A DNA stretch of 64,000 nucleotides from the NCBI GenBank assembly GCA_019802505.1, contig JAFMOC010000051.1, positions 2,759,369-2,823,368 of the forward strand, in the 5' to 3' direction. Of this stretch, positions 1 to 11,574 are shown piece by piece. The notes under the pieces were generated by a model that saw only the letters and a list, made by a program, of their open reading frames with translations, had not been told where the DNA came from and searched no databases. The translations under genes and the position numbers were made by a program. Source of the stretch: Corydoras sp. C115 (lineage: Eukaryota; Chordata; Actinopteri; Siluriformes; Callichthyidae). Every line of letters starts with the position of its first letter. Positions within the stretch are counted from its first letter, which is position 1.

Positions 1-113
1 TAAATGAAGTGTCAAATTAACACAATTTGTAGTGCAAACGATTTAGTATGGTGTGAGCTTGAGGCTGCTCCATGCTGACTTTCTTTTTAAACCTCATCCC
101 AGTCCATCTTACA

Positions 114-340
114 TCTCATTTCATTATCTTTTGCTTAATCCTCTATCAGGTTCTGGAACGTTCCTCATGCACATCAAGGAGAGAACGTTTCAGGAGCTGG
201 ACTGATACACCCAGGACAGGGCTCCAATTCAAGACTGGTCACCAACTCGCTCACACAGATAAACACACACACACTATATGGGGGCAATTAAGATCAGACA
301 TATCACCTTAAATCCATGTTTTTGGAGGAAACCGGGAAAA
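114..340 (-). mobile_element. SINE-1 copy, old and degenerate
   Basis: Reverse-oriented SINE-1. The tail side (cattatcttttgcttaatcc), the 'gatacacccaggacaggg' block and 'ccatgtttttgga' are recognisable. The tRNA-like head is lost, and divergence is high compared with other copies. Confidence 0.7.
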
Positions 341-341
341 A

Positions 342-602
342 TGTAGTGTAGTGTAGTGGATGGTACTTCTGCCTCTCGGTGCGGATTCGTTCTGGGTGGA
401 GTTTCCATGTTCTTCCCGTCAAAAGGTCAATAGAATTCTCCAAATTGCCCCATATATAGTGTGTCTGCATGAGTGAGTGTGTGCCCAGCAATAAATTAGC
501 AACCTGTCTCGGGTGTATCTGCCCAGCGCCCGGAATATTCTCTCCTGGATGGGCATGGGGAACCCTAGTATAGGATTAAGCAGAAGATAATGAATGAATG
601 AT
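342..602 (+). mobile_element. SINE-1 copy, degenerate head
   Basis: Forward SINE-1 abutting the reverse copy to its left, so the pair is inverted. Body motifs 'gggtggagtttccatgttct' and 'tgtatctgcccagcgcccg' are clear. The tail is a short (AATG)n. The head retains only 'gtagtggatggtacttctgcc'. Confidence 0.75.
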
Positions 603-1612
603 AAATACTGTAAATTGCCCCATAATAATGTGTTATGTGTTCATCGTAAAGCATCACACACACATTTACACACTTATTTTTCAGTCCAATTCACCTAATT
701 TCACAATTTTTGTTGGAAAATAACAAAAACTTGCTCAAAACCAGAGCCTGGAATCATAACACAGCGTTCTAAAGGTGCTTCCCATTGAGCCACCATTTCA
801 AACTAATCAAAAAAGCCCCGGTGCTCTTTTAAAACCCCCTGTTTCTTATGCATCGAGCGATCTGATAGCGAAGGCAATGTTCCCGCATTGATAATGATGT
901 TTCAGAGGAAGCCGAGCTGCCCGGCTGATTTATATTCCGAGATTTCTTCTGCCTAACAAATTCCCTTATGAATTCACAAATTTATCATCGTGTTAAATAA
1001 TCACTCTGATAAAACTTACATAAGGTATTTACAGGATACAAGCTGAATCATCATGCAGCTGACTAAGCATCTCTGTATGAAACTGAACTCTGGTTACCCT
1101 GAAGCCCCCACACTCTCTGCTATCTTGATAATGCATTAGTGTCATCTGTTCCTTTATAATAACCGTAACCTTCGTGCCTGTGCACTTCTGACTGTTCCTC
1201 TGTTTTCTTTTTCGATCATTATTTCAAATTTATTTTATTGTTCTTGCATTTGCTTTTTGGTTTCCTCGCTATTTTCTGACCCTGTCTCTCACTTTTGTTT
1301 TCTAGACAGCTGTATAATTACAGCGTCTGCTCTGTCAGAGTGAGGAATTATTTTTCATGTAATGTGCTGCTACCTGATCCAAGACTGTGTGTATGTGTGT
1401 GCGTTCATGAAAAGAGGATTCCAACCAGATCACAGAAAGACAAGCCATGCTGTATTTGCACATTGTAGACAAGAATAGTCAGCCTTGAGGGAGCACTACT
1501 GCACAATATGATACTTTAAATACATTAATAGATTCTGTATTTTGCCTCTGTAAATGTACGCGTATAAATAATCTTAACAAAAGTATACACAGTGGAAATG
1601 GATGGCTTCTCA
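603..1612. other. Mostly unique non-coding DNA
   Basis: No convincing exon. A small SINE-1-like piece (aaattgcccca) lies at 610-625. A weak reverse tRNA-like segment (cattgagccacca) lies near 780-795 and may be an old SINE head. The rest looks like ordinary AT-rich intergenic or intronic sequence. Confidence 0.5.
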
Positions 1613-2075
1613 TACTGAACCAGTCAAAAGTTTGGACACGCCCCCTTTTTGTGCCACTTATTGTGCATGTTCTCAGTTCCACTTGCTTGTAAAAATGGAC
1701 TTTGTAGTTCTACAATTCCAGACTCTAGTCCATCTGTTTGTGTTCTACAGTACATACTGTGTACGTCCCCTTTACTCTGTTCTAATGATCAGAACCCCAA
1801 TAGTAGCACCACAGAGCAGGATTATTTGGTTGGTGCATTATTCCTATCCCAGCAGTGTCATTGAGGTGGAGAAATGAAACCACACATCAGTGTCACTGCA
1901 GAACTGAAAATAAACAATCCACCACCCAAATGATACCTGTTCTGTGATGGTCTTGACCAACAGAGAACCAACAGGGACTACCAACAACAAGATGGACTAC
2001 AGTCTGGAATTGTAGAACTATATGGTAGGTGGAAAAAAGATATGGAGCGTGGCCAAACTTTTGACTGGTACTGTA
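1613..2075. mobile_element. Tc1-a: Tc1/mariner-type MITE, complete
   Basis: The left end (1613) reads TACTGAACCAGTCAAAAG. The reverse complement of the right end (to 2075) reads TACAGTACCAGTCAAAAG, so the element has terminal inverted repeats bounded by TA dinucleotides, as expected for Tc1/mariner target duplications. A second inner inverted repeat, 'tagttctacaattccagac', occurs at about 1706 and inverted near 2020. At about 460 bp with no transposase frame it is non-autonomous. Three partial relatives are in the window, at 17707, 25683 and 62979. Confidence 0.85.
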
Positions 2076-2141
2076 TGTTTGCCACAAACAGGTCACATAT
2101 AAAAATGACAATGTACCATTTAATATACAATTTTATTACTC

Positions 2142-2442
2142 ACTAGGGATTCCAGGTTCAAGGTTCTCACCGTGTCCGCGTGGGTTTCCTCCAGGTTCTC
2201 CGGTTTCCTCCCACAGTCCAAAAACATGGATCAAGTCAATTGAGTTATCCAATTTGCCCCATATAGAGTGTGTATGTGTGCATGTCTGTGTGAGTGAGTG
2301 TGTGCCCAGTGGTAGATTGGCGTCCTCTCCTGGGTGTATCTGCCCAGCGCCCGAAACGTTCTACCCTGGATGGGCATGGGAACCCCCCCCCCACGACCCT
2401 AATATAGGATAAAGCGGAAGATAATGAATGAATGAATGAATG
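2142..2442 (+). mobile_element. SINE-1 copy, 5'-truncated, with target duplication
   Basis: The copy begins at 'actagggattcc', so the A-box part of the tRNA head is missing, and it ends in (AATG)n. It is flanked by a perfect 13-bp direct repeat AATTTTATTACTC at 2129-2141 and 2443-2455. Truncation at the 5' end plus a target duplication is the signature of LINE-type reverse transcription. Confidence 0.92.
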
Positions 2443-2455
2443 AATTTTATTACTC

Positions 2456-2936
2456 TTTATTTTGATATTCATGATTTTGATTAGTGATTTTAGTCTCCTG
2501 CTTATAGCCACCACTTAAATTTGGTCTTATTAATGCAATCTCATTTGTCAGCACTTCCACAGTGCATGACCAAAAATGTTCTCCTGCAGTGTGTCTCGAT
2601 CGCAACATTTTCATTATCAGCTGTTTGACAGAGACATGGATAAGCCTTCTGACAGATTCTGTCATGCAGAGCCGCAAATGTTGTAACAGCCTTGATGACA
2701 TGTTGATTGATGTACACACAGGCAGGTCTGAGTGAAATTTAGACCGTAATGCATTGGTTGCATTTTCATTGGATAATTGATAAGACGTGGAAACACATTT
2801 GATTAATATGGCATAATTAGCCATAATAATAATAATAATAATAATAATGTGCCTCTGAGGAAAGCATAAACATGTTTTAGGTAACAGGAAAATAGCAGAT
2901 GACTTGTAACATTTGGGCATCATATATTTATGCACA
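2456..2936. other. Unique non-coding DNA with short (AAT)n
   Basis: No exon or element recognised. A short (AAT)n tract is at 2823-2848. Confidence 0.5.
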
Positions 2937-3266
2937 GGGGCACGGTGGCTTAGTGGTTAGCATGTTCTCCTCTCAGCACTAGGGATTCCTGGTTCCAATC
3001 CCAATCTGGGTGGAGTTTCCATGTTCTCCCCGTGTCCTGTGTTTCCTCTGGGTTCTCTGGTTTCCTCCCATATTCCAAAAAAACATGGATCAAGGTCAAT
3101 TGAATTTTCCAAATTGCCCCATATAGAGTGTGTTTGTGTCAGTGAGTGGTGTCCTGTCCTGGATGTATTTGCCCAGCGCCCGAAACGTTCTCCCCTCGAT
3201 GGGCATGGGGAACCCCCCCGCGACCCTAGTAGAGAATAAAGCGGAAGATAATAGATGGATGGATAA
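2937..3266 (+). mobile_element. SINE-1 copy, near full length
   Basis: Starts 'ggggcacggtggcttagtgg' (A box TGGCTTAGTGG) and ends in (GATG)n. The B box is altered to GGTTCCAATCC. Confidence 0.9.
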
Positions 3267-4147
3267 TTTAAGATGTCCGATCTTCTGTTTTTCTCTGGTC
3301 CTGGTGTCTGATTCCCAAAATTATTCTGTCCCACGTTACATTTACTCGTCTGGCACACTTGTCGTGTGGATTAACCGCACATGGACAGGCCATTTCCTGA
3401 TCCAAAATGTGAGCCACATCCGCACCAGATCAGCCAAAAGCAGCACTGCCAAAGCTTTAAAAGCCATCAACCAGTTGTGTTTTAGAACTTGTGGATCATT
3501 TACATGTGGGACACCTATGGCTCACTTATAAGTTGCAGTGTCTGTCAAACGTGGACTACATCTGTTTTTGGACATCTTAGGTTTACAGGCAGTGTGTCTG
3601 TGCCAGCAGTGGGCCAATCACTGACATATCTCAGCCAGAAATGGCCCACATCCGTATGCTATCTGGGTAGCGTTCTGTCCCTTTTAACCTAGCTGTCTTC
3701 CAAATTAAAACACATCTAATCATGTTGAGTTGTGTGGTAAATGTATACCTTTGACTCCTGGCGTTCAAAAGAAAATGATAGTGTCATTTGAACGATCGCA
3801 CAAATGTGCAGAAACAGTAGGATCTGAAAATATAGCTGCAGTCTTATTCTGACTCCGTTTAATGACATTGATATGCTGGGCTTACATCTCTGTACTGAAG
3901 TTCTCTTTTAACCCAAAGCTTAAAATTGCAAAGTCAGCATCGTTCTATGATATTTTCGTCCCTTTGCTCAAGCTAAGAGAATCTGTAACCGGGGCTCTGA
4001 ATCTTCAGGACAGATGCTCAGAGATACAGATTACAGGTGAATTTATTGGCAGTTGGGTATAAAGATTGATGTGTAGATAAGTGGTTGGGTGGACAGACAG
4101 ATGAATGGAGTATAAATGAATGAATAAACATGAAGACGGAGGGATGT
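3267..4147. other. Unique non-coding DNA
   Basis: No repeat family or exon recognised. Short open frames here have no splice signals or recognisable protein content. Confidence 0.45.
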
Positions 4148-4300
4148 GGTGTGTGAATGAATTCATTTTCTGTTTCACTTATCCTGATCAGATGTTGAAG
4201 CTGATCCAAGAAACCAGAAGAAAAAGGCAGGAAACCATCTTGGACAGGTTGCCAGTCTATATCAGGGCAACAACATTCATACTTGGTACTTGAGGTAGTT
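4148..4300 (-). repeat. Old teleost dispersed repeat fragment
   Basis: Contains 'cacttatcctgatca', 'ggacaggttgccagtctat' and 'cagggcaacaacattcatac'. These resemble the 3' part of a common fish repeat related to the SINE-1 tail (cttatcc...gccagtctatc). It is too decayed to orient with certainty. Confidence 0.4.
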
Positions 4301-4347
4301 TGCAAACTTTAGTTCAGCTGCTAATGTTTGTTTGAACTATTAAAAAG

Positions 4348-4626
4348 GTCTGGGCAGATAGACCCAGGACAGGGTGCCAATCTATCACTGGGCACACAGA
4401 CAAACTCTACTCTAGTAGAGACAGACACTCACAGAAACACACTCTATATGGGGCAATTTGTAGAATTCAATTGACCTTGATTCATGTTTTTGGACTGTGG
4501 GAGGAAACCAGAGACACCCACGCGGACACGGAGAGAACATGGAAACTCCACCCAGATTGGGATTCGAACCGAGAATCCCAAGCATTGAGAGGCGAACATG
4601 CTAACCACTAAGCCATCGTGCTGCCC
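4348..4626 (-). mobile_element. SINE-1 copy, lacking the tail
   Basis: Reverse copy from 'tgggcagatagacccagg' to 'gtgctgccc', with the tail end missing. The extra block 'actctagtagagacagacac' near 4406 looks like a small local insertion. Confidence 0.85.
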
Positions 4627-4738
4627 TATATATATAAATTTTGGAGATAATTGGTACAAATTTAAAAGCATTGTTCTTAAATTATAGAAATTATAAAAAA
4701 AAACAATTAAAAAGAAATTAAGCATGAATTTTTGAGGG

Positions 4739-4978
4739 TTTCCCATGCCTATCCAGTAGACAAAGTTTGGACGCTTGGCAGATACACCCAGAACACACTA
4801 CATTTGTGTAATTAGAGCAGCCATATCACCTTGAATCCATGCGTTTGGACTGTGTGAGGAAACCAGAGAACCTGGAGCAGACCCGCGACATGGGGAGAAC
4901 ATGGAAACTCCACCCAGATCGGATCGGGAACCAGCACTGAGGGGCAAACAAGCTAACCACTAATCCACCATGACATCC
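4739..4978 (-). mobile_element. SINE-1-related copy, older subfamily
   Basis: Reverse copy with 'agcagccatatcaccttgaatccatg' in place of the usual 'caattgacttgatccatg'. The same variant recurs at 114, 37138 and 54697, so it marks an older branch of the family. Confidence 0.75.
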
Positions 4979-5552
4979 TCGGAAATGTACTTTAAGAAAT
5001 AATGTCCAGATTTCTAAAAGAATATAGGAAAGCACCCCAAAAAATAATAATAAAGAAAAGTGAAGTGCATCAAAATATTATCAGTAATTTTCTATAAATA
5101 CAGTTTTAGCTTTAAGAAATATTTATGTTACAGTAGCTTAATAATCAATACTCTTTTTCATTGGTTCTCACACACAAACAATGGTTAGCCCCGGGCCTTG
5201 CACTAATTAGCTGCTAAAAAAAAGCTGGAGAAACTGCAGGGCTTTGTGAACTCAAGTGTAATGATAGCAATGCCTCTGCCAAAGGTAATAATGGCATAAA
5301 GTATTTTAGCAGTAGAAGTGATGAACATGTTAACATTTATGCATTTAGTCCATTATTTACAGCTTCGTACACTAAGCTAAACTGTTTAGGGTTGACAGTC
5401 TTAATCTGTAACACAGGTCTGGTTAGTGATCCTGAGCTGTGGCTGTATGGAAAAATCATTCAGCAGAAGGAGCTCCTTCAAGCAGAATATCTGATCTGAT
5501 ATTTCTAAGAATTTCAAAAGACCAGTCAAACAAGCAGACCTAGTATTCATTG
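4979..5552. other. Unique AT-rich DNA
   Basis: Nothing recognised: no exon-like frame and no named repeat. Confidence 0.45.
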
Positions 5553-5657
5553 ATAGACAGATAGGTAGGTCGGTGGATAAATAGATAGGTAGGCAAATAG
5601 GTAGGTAGATAAATAGGTAGGTAAATAAGTAGATGGATAGATAGGCAGGTAGGTAGT

Positions 5658-5718
<61 letters not shown>

Positions 5719-5729
5719 GGGTGGGTAGG

Positions 5730-5782
<53 letters not shown>

Positions 5783-6034
5783 GGGTAGATTGATAGATAT
5801 AGGTAGGTAGGTAGTTAGATAGATAGGTAGGTAGGTAGATTGATAGATAGGTAGGTAGGTAGATTGATGGGTAGGTAGGTAGGTAGATGGATAGATAGGT
5901 AGATACATGGGTAGATGGGTAGATATATGTAGATAGGTAGGTAGGTAGATGGATAGATAGATTGGTAGGTAGGTATATAGGTAGGTAGATAGATAGGTAG
6001 GTAGGTAGGTAGGTACCTACCTACCTACCTACCT
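5553..6034. repeat. (GATA)n / (GGTA)n satellite ending in a palindrome
   Basis: About 480 bp of interleaved GATA and GGTA tetramers, most regular at 5659-5781. The right end flips strand, (GGTA)n becoming (CCTA)n, and forms a perfect 40-nt palindrome at 5995-6034 centred on GGTACC. Open frames through this tract are low-complexity artefacts. Confidence 0.95.
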
Positions 6035-6290
6035 TATTGGTCCCAAAGGGAAATTTAGAGCAACCAGCAGCTGGACCATCTTGCACAAATTAAACAACGA
6101 CTGACTTAAAAATAGAAATATACCAACTAAATAATTCAATCTTTTTTTAAATATGTCAAATTCACATAAAAATATAATAAAATATAGAGTCCAGTCCAGT
6201 TGAATATCAGATGAAGTAAGACCTGGGACCTGAACCCACAACTTCAGATTGATTGACCGACAGCCTAACCAGTGAGCTATCCCACCCACA
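6035..6290 (-). mobile_element. SINE-2: second tRNA-headed SINE family
   Basis: Read in reverse it starts GGGTGGGATAGCTCACTGG. The A box TAGCTCACTGG is at 6269-6279 and the B box GGTTCAGGTCC at 6226-6236. The 3' end reads 'aaatttccctttgggaccaa' and runs into the GGTA/GATA satellite, which may have grown from its tail. A similar end, 'catcccgaaggaaattt', is at 52264. Confidence 0.65.
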
Positions 6291-6886
6291 TGTTTTAATC
6301 AGTGTATATGAAGTCATTTTGCACTGATCTGACATCAGGTTGGTACAACATAAAGTAGCTTCTGCATTAAGTTCCTTTTGTCGTATTTGTGTAACTTGGT
6401 TGCTATATGTTTAAGGTTGGTAGCTTTTGTGTAGTGAAGCCTCGTTTATTGCAGTAGCTAAGAGTAGCTAATCTCACTGCGTGTTGCAGGTCGCTTTCTC
6501 AACACTGACTGGTAGACATCTACATATCATCACCTCAGTTACTCTATACACATTTCTGAAAGCCATTAGCATTCTCAACTATGTCTGCCTGCTTGCCTAT
6601 GGCCTTGACCGCTCCTTCCATATGACACAGATTGATCTTCAGTTAAAGGAGGAAGTATTTATCTCCAGGATTTATTCAATTAAATGTCACTGAGCAGCAA
6701 CTGATATAAACGCAAAGTTATGAAGTAAAGGTTATTAACAGTTCATGTTCAGAAATACTTCAACTCAACCTCGCAAAATATCCCATTGACCTCTTGATAG
6801 TTTCCTTTTTCTCAGATCTCTGAAGCAAAAAAATATTCTGTGCATGAAAAATATAATCCTACTTTCTATACAAATCTTTTACTAAA
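6291..6886. other. Unique non-coding DNA
   Basis: No recognised exon or repeat. The 70-codon frame at 6481 has no splice context or family resemblance. Confidence 0.45.
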
Positions 6887-6900
6887 GATTTTTTATTAAG

Positions 6901-7249
6901 GGCGGCACGGTGGCTTAGTGGTTAGCACGTTAGCCTCTCAGCGCTAGGGATTCCCGGTTCGAATAGCAATCTGGGTGGAGTTTCCATGTTCTCCCCATGT
7001 CCACACGAGTTTCCTCCTGGTTCTCCGGTTTTCTGCAACAGTCCAGAAACGTGGATAAAGGTCAATTGAATTCTCCAAATTGCCCCATATAGAGTGTGTT
7101 TGTGTGAGTGATTGTGTCTGCCCAGCGATAGATTGGCGTCCTGTTCTGGGTGTATCTGCCCAGCGCCCGAAACATTCTCCCCTGGATGGGCATGGGGGAA
7201 CCCCACCGCGACACGAGTAGAGGATAAAGTGGAAGATGATGGATGGATG
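6901..7249 (+). mobile_element. SINE-1 tandem train, unit 1 (dimer type)
   Basis: Full-length copy with A box TGGCTTAGTGG at 6911-6921 and a (GATG)n tail. It carries variants 'ctgcaacagtccagaaacgt' and 'cgacacgagtagaggata', shared only with the copy at 11303. The left flank GATTTTTTATTAAG (6887-6900) nearly equals the linker after it (7250-7263). Confidence 0.93.
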
Positions 7250-7263
7250 GATTTTTTTTTAAG

Positions 7264-7605
7264 GGCGTCACGGTGGCTTGGCGGCTAGCACGTTCTCCTC
7301 TCAGAGCTATGGAATCCCGGTTCAAATCCCAATCTGGGTGGAGTTTCCATCTTCTCCCGGTGTCCGCGTGGGTTTCCTCCGGGTTCCTCCGGGTCCTCCC
7401 ACAGTCCAAAAACATGGATCAAGGTCAATTGAATTCTCCAAATTGCCCCATATAGAGTCTGTTTGAGTGAATGAGTGTGTGTCCAGTGATAGATTGTGGC
7501 CCTGTCCTGGGTGTATCTGCACCGCGCCCGAAATGTTCTCCCCTGGATGTGCATGGGGAACCCCCTCGCGACCCTAATAGAGGATAAAGCGGAAGATAAT
7601 GGATG
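7264..7605 (+). mobile_element. SINE-1 tandem train, unit 2 (dimer type)
   Basis: Starts 'ggcgtcacggtggcttggcgg', a head variant shared with the copy at 11575. The flanking 14-mers at 7250-7263 and 7606-7619 are identical and differ by one base from 6887-6900. Units 1 and 2 thus sit in a (target-SINE)2-target array. Confidence 0.93.
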
Positions 7606-7619
7606 GATTTTTTTTTAAG

Positions 7620-8267
7620 TCTATGTTGCTCTTTTTCAATTAAACTTTTTATATTATAAGCTTTTAATTTATATTAATGTTCCAGAGCGCTACATGTGCT
7701 CTCTGTGGTTTGATACAGACAGCTCATTTAATAACACGCCTGATCAGTGGGAGTTTATGGTTTGCTCTTGAAAACCATAATCACACCAGACCTGAACTTG
7801 TCCCAAGCCACACAACTTGTCTGAATTGGAATGTCAACCCATTGAGCTCTCGTTGAAATGAAACACATTAGAGCTGACAGAGAGAACAGATTTCTTGTCA
7901 TGAGTTATTCTAAACGTGATGCATGACCTGCTTAGGCTTGACTTTATTACATGTTTTGTGTCATTTTTGACCTTTCATTTATTTAAGATATACTAACTTC
8001 AAGTTTCTGTGGGTTTTATGGCCCTCTATCAGTCGTCTGATGAATATTGATTACAGTAATAAAGCAGAGCGGAAAGCATGGAAAGCATGCAGAGGACCTT
8101 GGATCAACATTTTTACGGGATGTGCACTTGTAATTGCCTGTCTGCTTCGTGCAAGTGCAATGTACTGTTGTGAAATGTATGGAAGAGGTTTCTTTTTTTA
8201 ATATTTTGACTTATAAGACTGGACACAACCAAATATCACATTATACCAGTGGCTTTGACCATCTCAT
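7620..8267. other. Unique non-coding DNA
   Basis: No exon or known repeat seen. Complexity is higher than in the neighbouring repeats, and it could include a conserved non-coding element, which only cross-species alignment can show. Confidence 0.4.
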
Positions 8268-8530
8268 CTCATAATCTTCTGCTTAATCATCTAATAGGTT
8301 CGTGTGGGGTGTTGGGGTTCCCCATGCCTATTTAGGAGAGAATATTTCGGGTGCTGGGCAGATACAACCAGGAAAGGGTGACAATTTAGAGCTGCCAATT
8401 CATCTTGAGGGAGGAAACCAGATAACCCAGATTACAACTACAGGGACATGGTGAGAACATGGAAACTCCACCCAGATCAGGAATTGAACTTGGATCCCCA
8501 TTGCTGAGAGGCGGACCTGCTAACCATGGG
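8268..8530 (-). mobile_element. SINE-1-related copy, older subfamily
   Basis: Reverse copy of the older 'agctgccaattcatcttgag' type with many substitutions. The head end is 'ctgctaaccatgggctc', so the A box is lost. Confidence 0.7.
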
Positions 8531-8655
8531 CTCTGTCCAGTCAAGTTAGATTTAAATCACCTCACAACCTGAAACTGACCCCTACCAGTTTGAATAGAGT
8601 TTGTAGCAAACCACATTGGTTGACCACAATCACCAAATACATTTTTTTGTTTTGC

Positions 8656-8790
8656 CCAGTGATAGATTGGCGTCCTGTCCTGGGTATATCTCCCCAGCGC
8701 CCGAAATGTTCTCCCCTCGATGGGCATGGGGAACCCCTCCGTGACCCTAGTAGAGGATAAAGCGGTAGCTAATGGATGGATGGATATTTT
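8656..8790 (+). mobile_element. SINE-1 3'-half insertion with target duplication
   Basis: Only the last ~135 bp are present, starting 'gcccagtgatagattggcg'. Flanks are similar: 'atttttttgttttg' before and 'atatttttgttttg' after. The start point is the same as in the 3'-half copy at 52300-52430. Confidence 0.85.
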
Positions 8791-8867
8791 TGTTTTGTTT
8801 TAATGTAGGTTTCTTTACAGCCCTGCTGCACTTTAGCTGGATTTTGATGTAGATATTCGATATAGAT

Positions 8868-9213
8868 TCATCCATCCATTATCTTCCGCTTTATCCTCTA
8901 TTAGGGTCGCGGGGGGGTTCCCCATGCCCATCCAGGGGAGAACGTCTCGGGCGCTGGGCAGATACACCCAGGACAGGACGCCAATCTATCGCTGGGCACA
9001 CACTCACTCACACATACACACTCTATATGGGGCAATTTGGAGAACTCAATTGACTTGATCCATGTTTTTGGACTGTGGGAGGAAACCGGAGAACCCGGAG
9101 GAAACCCACGCGGACACGTGGAGAACATGGAAACTCCACCCAGATGGGGATTCGAACCAGGAATCCCTAGCGCTGAGAGGCGAACATGCCAACCACTAAG
9201 CCACCGTGCCGCC
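8868..9213 (-). mobile_element. SINE-1 copy, near full length
   Basis: Reverse copy from (CATC)n to 'ccaccgtgccgcc'. It has a well-kept inverted B box GGATTCGAACC and A box CCACTAAGCCA. Confidence 0.93.
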
Positions 9214-10029
9214 TCAATAAAGATTATTATATATTTAATATGGATTTGAAACATTATATTTAATGGTATGTAATATATAGTAGGTGCATATATGTGTGGG
9301 CCACAGCTGCAAGTGGTCTTTAGCAAGCGGTAAATAAATGACCATGCGACTGTGAGCTCCAGCCATAAGCCCCCCTGAGAGCATTGCAACAGCTGTGATT
9401 TAGCACCTTCTCCTATCCCCTCTACATGCCACATCCTTCATCCTACTGTCACCTCTTGCCTCATCAGCATACTGGGTGTACGTGTGCACAGCGAGCAAAT
9501 TGAGCATGCAAGGTGTAGCCGTGGCATTAGGATGAGTTAATTCAGGCTATGTAACCTCTAGACTCAACCATTAGTCCAATGCAAATTATAGCTTTGATCA
9601 ATACATTTAATTTGCTCATTAAAATAGTTGCATAATTATTCATTAGAATTTGAAATGACGAATACAAACAGTTCTTTTTTTTCATTAATCTGCGTTTTGT
9701 GAGACCCACATTTAATTTAGCCGAGTGCCAAGATATACCTGTAAATATGTCGTGGAGAGGGTTTGAGTCACATTGTAAGACTGATGGAAAATGCTGGGAT
9801 CATGACACATGCTTGCACAGATTCGGTCGTAAATTTGTTGGATTTATTTTCTCTCTCACACGCTGTAATAAACCTTTAAAAAGCAGATACTGCACCAATG
9901 AAAAAATGTATAATATAATAGAAATTTTATCATTATACCTTTTGTGACATTAATATCTAGAAAACGTAAAAATCTGATACATTGAGTCACAACATAAATA
10001 TTATTTTGACAATTACAATGATGTAATAA
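9214..10029. other. Unique non-coding DNA
   Basis: No gene or repeat recognised. The open frame at 9699 is not supported by splice sites or similarity. Confidence 0.45.
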
Positions 10030-10380
10030 CGGGGCTTAGTGGTTAGCACGTTCGTCTCTCAGCGCTAGGGAGTTTCCATGTCCTCCCCGTGTCCGCGTGG
10101 GTTTCCTCCGGGTTCTCCGGTTTCCTCAAACAGCCCAAAAACATGGATGAAGGTCAATTGAACTCTCCGAATTGCCCCGTATAGTGTGTGTGTGTGTGCG
10201 TGTGTGAATGAGTGAGTGTGTGCCCAGCTGTAGATTGGCGCCCTGTGCTGGGTGTATCTGCCCAGCTTTCGAAAAGTTCTCCCTTGGATGGGCATGGGAA
10301 CCCCCCCCCCACCCCCACCCCCGCGACCATAGTAGAGGGTAAAGCAGAAGATAATGAATGGATGGATGGATGGATGGATG
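10030..10380 (+). mobile_element. SINE-1 copy with long C-run
   Basis: Head shortened ('ggggcttagtggttagc') and the B-box region deleted ('gctagggagtttcc'). The C-rich stretch near 10300 is expanded. It ends in (GATG)n. Confidence 0.9.
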
Positions 10381-10391
10381 TTTTAATCTAA

Positions 10392-10627
10392 TGCTGGACA
10401 CACACTCACTCACACACACACACAAACACACTCTATATGGGGCAATTTGGAGCATTGAGTTGACCCATTGAATTTATCCATGTTTTTGGACTGTGGGAGG
10501 AAACCAGAGAACCCGGAGGAAACGCACACGGACACGGGGAGAACATGGAAACATGGAAATGGAAAGATTGGGATTCGAACCGAAAATCCTTAGTGCTGAG
10601 AGGAGAACATGCTAACCACTAAGCCAC
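10392..10627 (-). mobile_element. SINE-1 copy, 3' part missing
   Basis: Reverse copy tail-to-tail with the preceding one, starting inside the body at 'gctggacacacactcactc'. It contains a local duplication 'catggaaacatggaaatgga'. The pair can fold as an inverted repeat. Confidence 0.85.
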
Positions 10628-11116
10628 CTCTGATTAATGTCTCAATATTTTTTATATATAGTGCATTTATTGTTGCAAATGGAAGTTATACATGAAATAA
10701 GCAATATAATAACTATAATATTATGTTATGATAATAGTAAGCAGGGTGAATGTAGGCTACAGTGAAGCACCTGTTTTACTTTTATGGTCTCGGTGTCAGA
10801 TTTACCGAAGCCTGGAAAAATGTGTGTTTGGGGGGATGGCAGGAGTATCAGACCGAGGAGCAGGTGCTTTCTGACGTCTCATTTGTCCTCACATGGAACA
10901 CTTCCTCCTGCTTTCAATCTCTCAGGAGGTCAATCCACACAGCTGCCATCGTCATAAAACTTAACTCTTTACAAGCAATATGTCAACTGTGGATTTGTGT
11001 GGCAGTGTAGACAGTGCTTGTGCATTTAGTGTGAGTGCCTTCAGGGTAACCACCAGTGGGAATATTCCTAGGTTGTTTCCAAGGCATCCAGTCAGTGAGA
11101 GACTGACCACTCTCTA

Positions 11117-11155
<39 letters not shown>

Positions 11156-11302
11156 GTGGAGTGGATCTTGTTTCAGTGGCGCCTGAGTGGCTCAGTGTCT
11201 GACTGCTCTCGCGCTCCCGCTCTGTTGTTTTTCCCTCAGGCCTTTACCTGATAAGCAGGAATAAAATACTTCACAAGTTATTTTTATAGTCAACTTTTTT
11301 CA
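10628..11302. other. Unique DNA with a (GT)n tract
   Basis: Contains (GT)17 or so at 11119-11153. No exon or transposon recognised. Confidence 0.5.
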
Positions 11303-11562
11303 GGGCGGCTCGGTGGCTTAGTGGGTTTCCTCCGGGTTCTCCGGTTTCCTGCAACAGTCCAGAAACGTGGATCGAGGTCAATTGAGTTCTCCAAATTGCC
11401 CCATATAGAGTGTGTCTGTGTGAGTGAGTGTGTGCCCAGTTATAGATTGGCGTCCTGTCCTGGGTGTATCTGCCCAGCGCCCGAAACGTTCTCCACTGGA
11501 TGGGCATGGGAAACCCCACCACGACACGAGTAGAGGATAAAGCGGAGGATGATGGATGGATG
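11303..11562 (+). mobile_element. SINE-1 dimer copy 2, left unit (internal deletion)
   Basis: Starts 'gggcggctcggtggcttagtg', then jumps to 'ggtttcctccgggttctcc', so the B box and early body are deleted. It shares 'ctgcaacagtccagaaacgt' and 'cgacacgagtagaggata' with 6901-7249. Confidence 0.88.
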
Positions 11563-11574
11563 GATTTTATTAAG

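Noticed and set aside
5657..5908. 83-codon reverse frame of YLPIYLS repeats
   Set aside because: (GATA)n satellite translated; low-complexity artefact.
6901..6970. tRNA-like head with A and B boxes, considered as a functional tRNA gene
   Set aside because: No full cloverleaf or terminator follows. It continues into the SINE body, and the same head recurs in dozens of copies.
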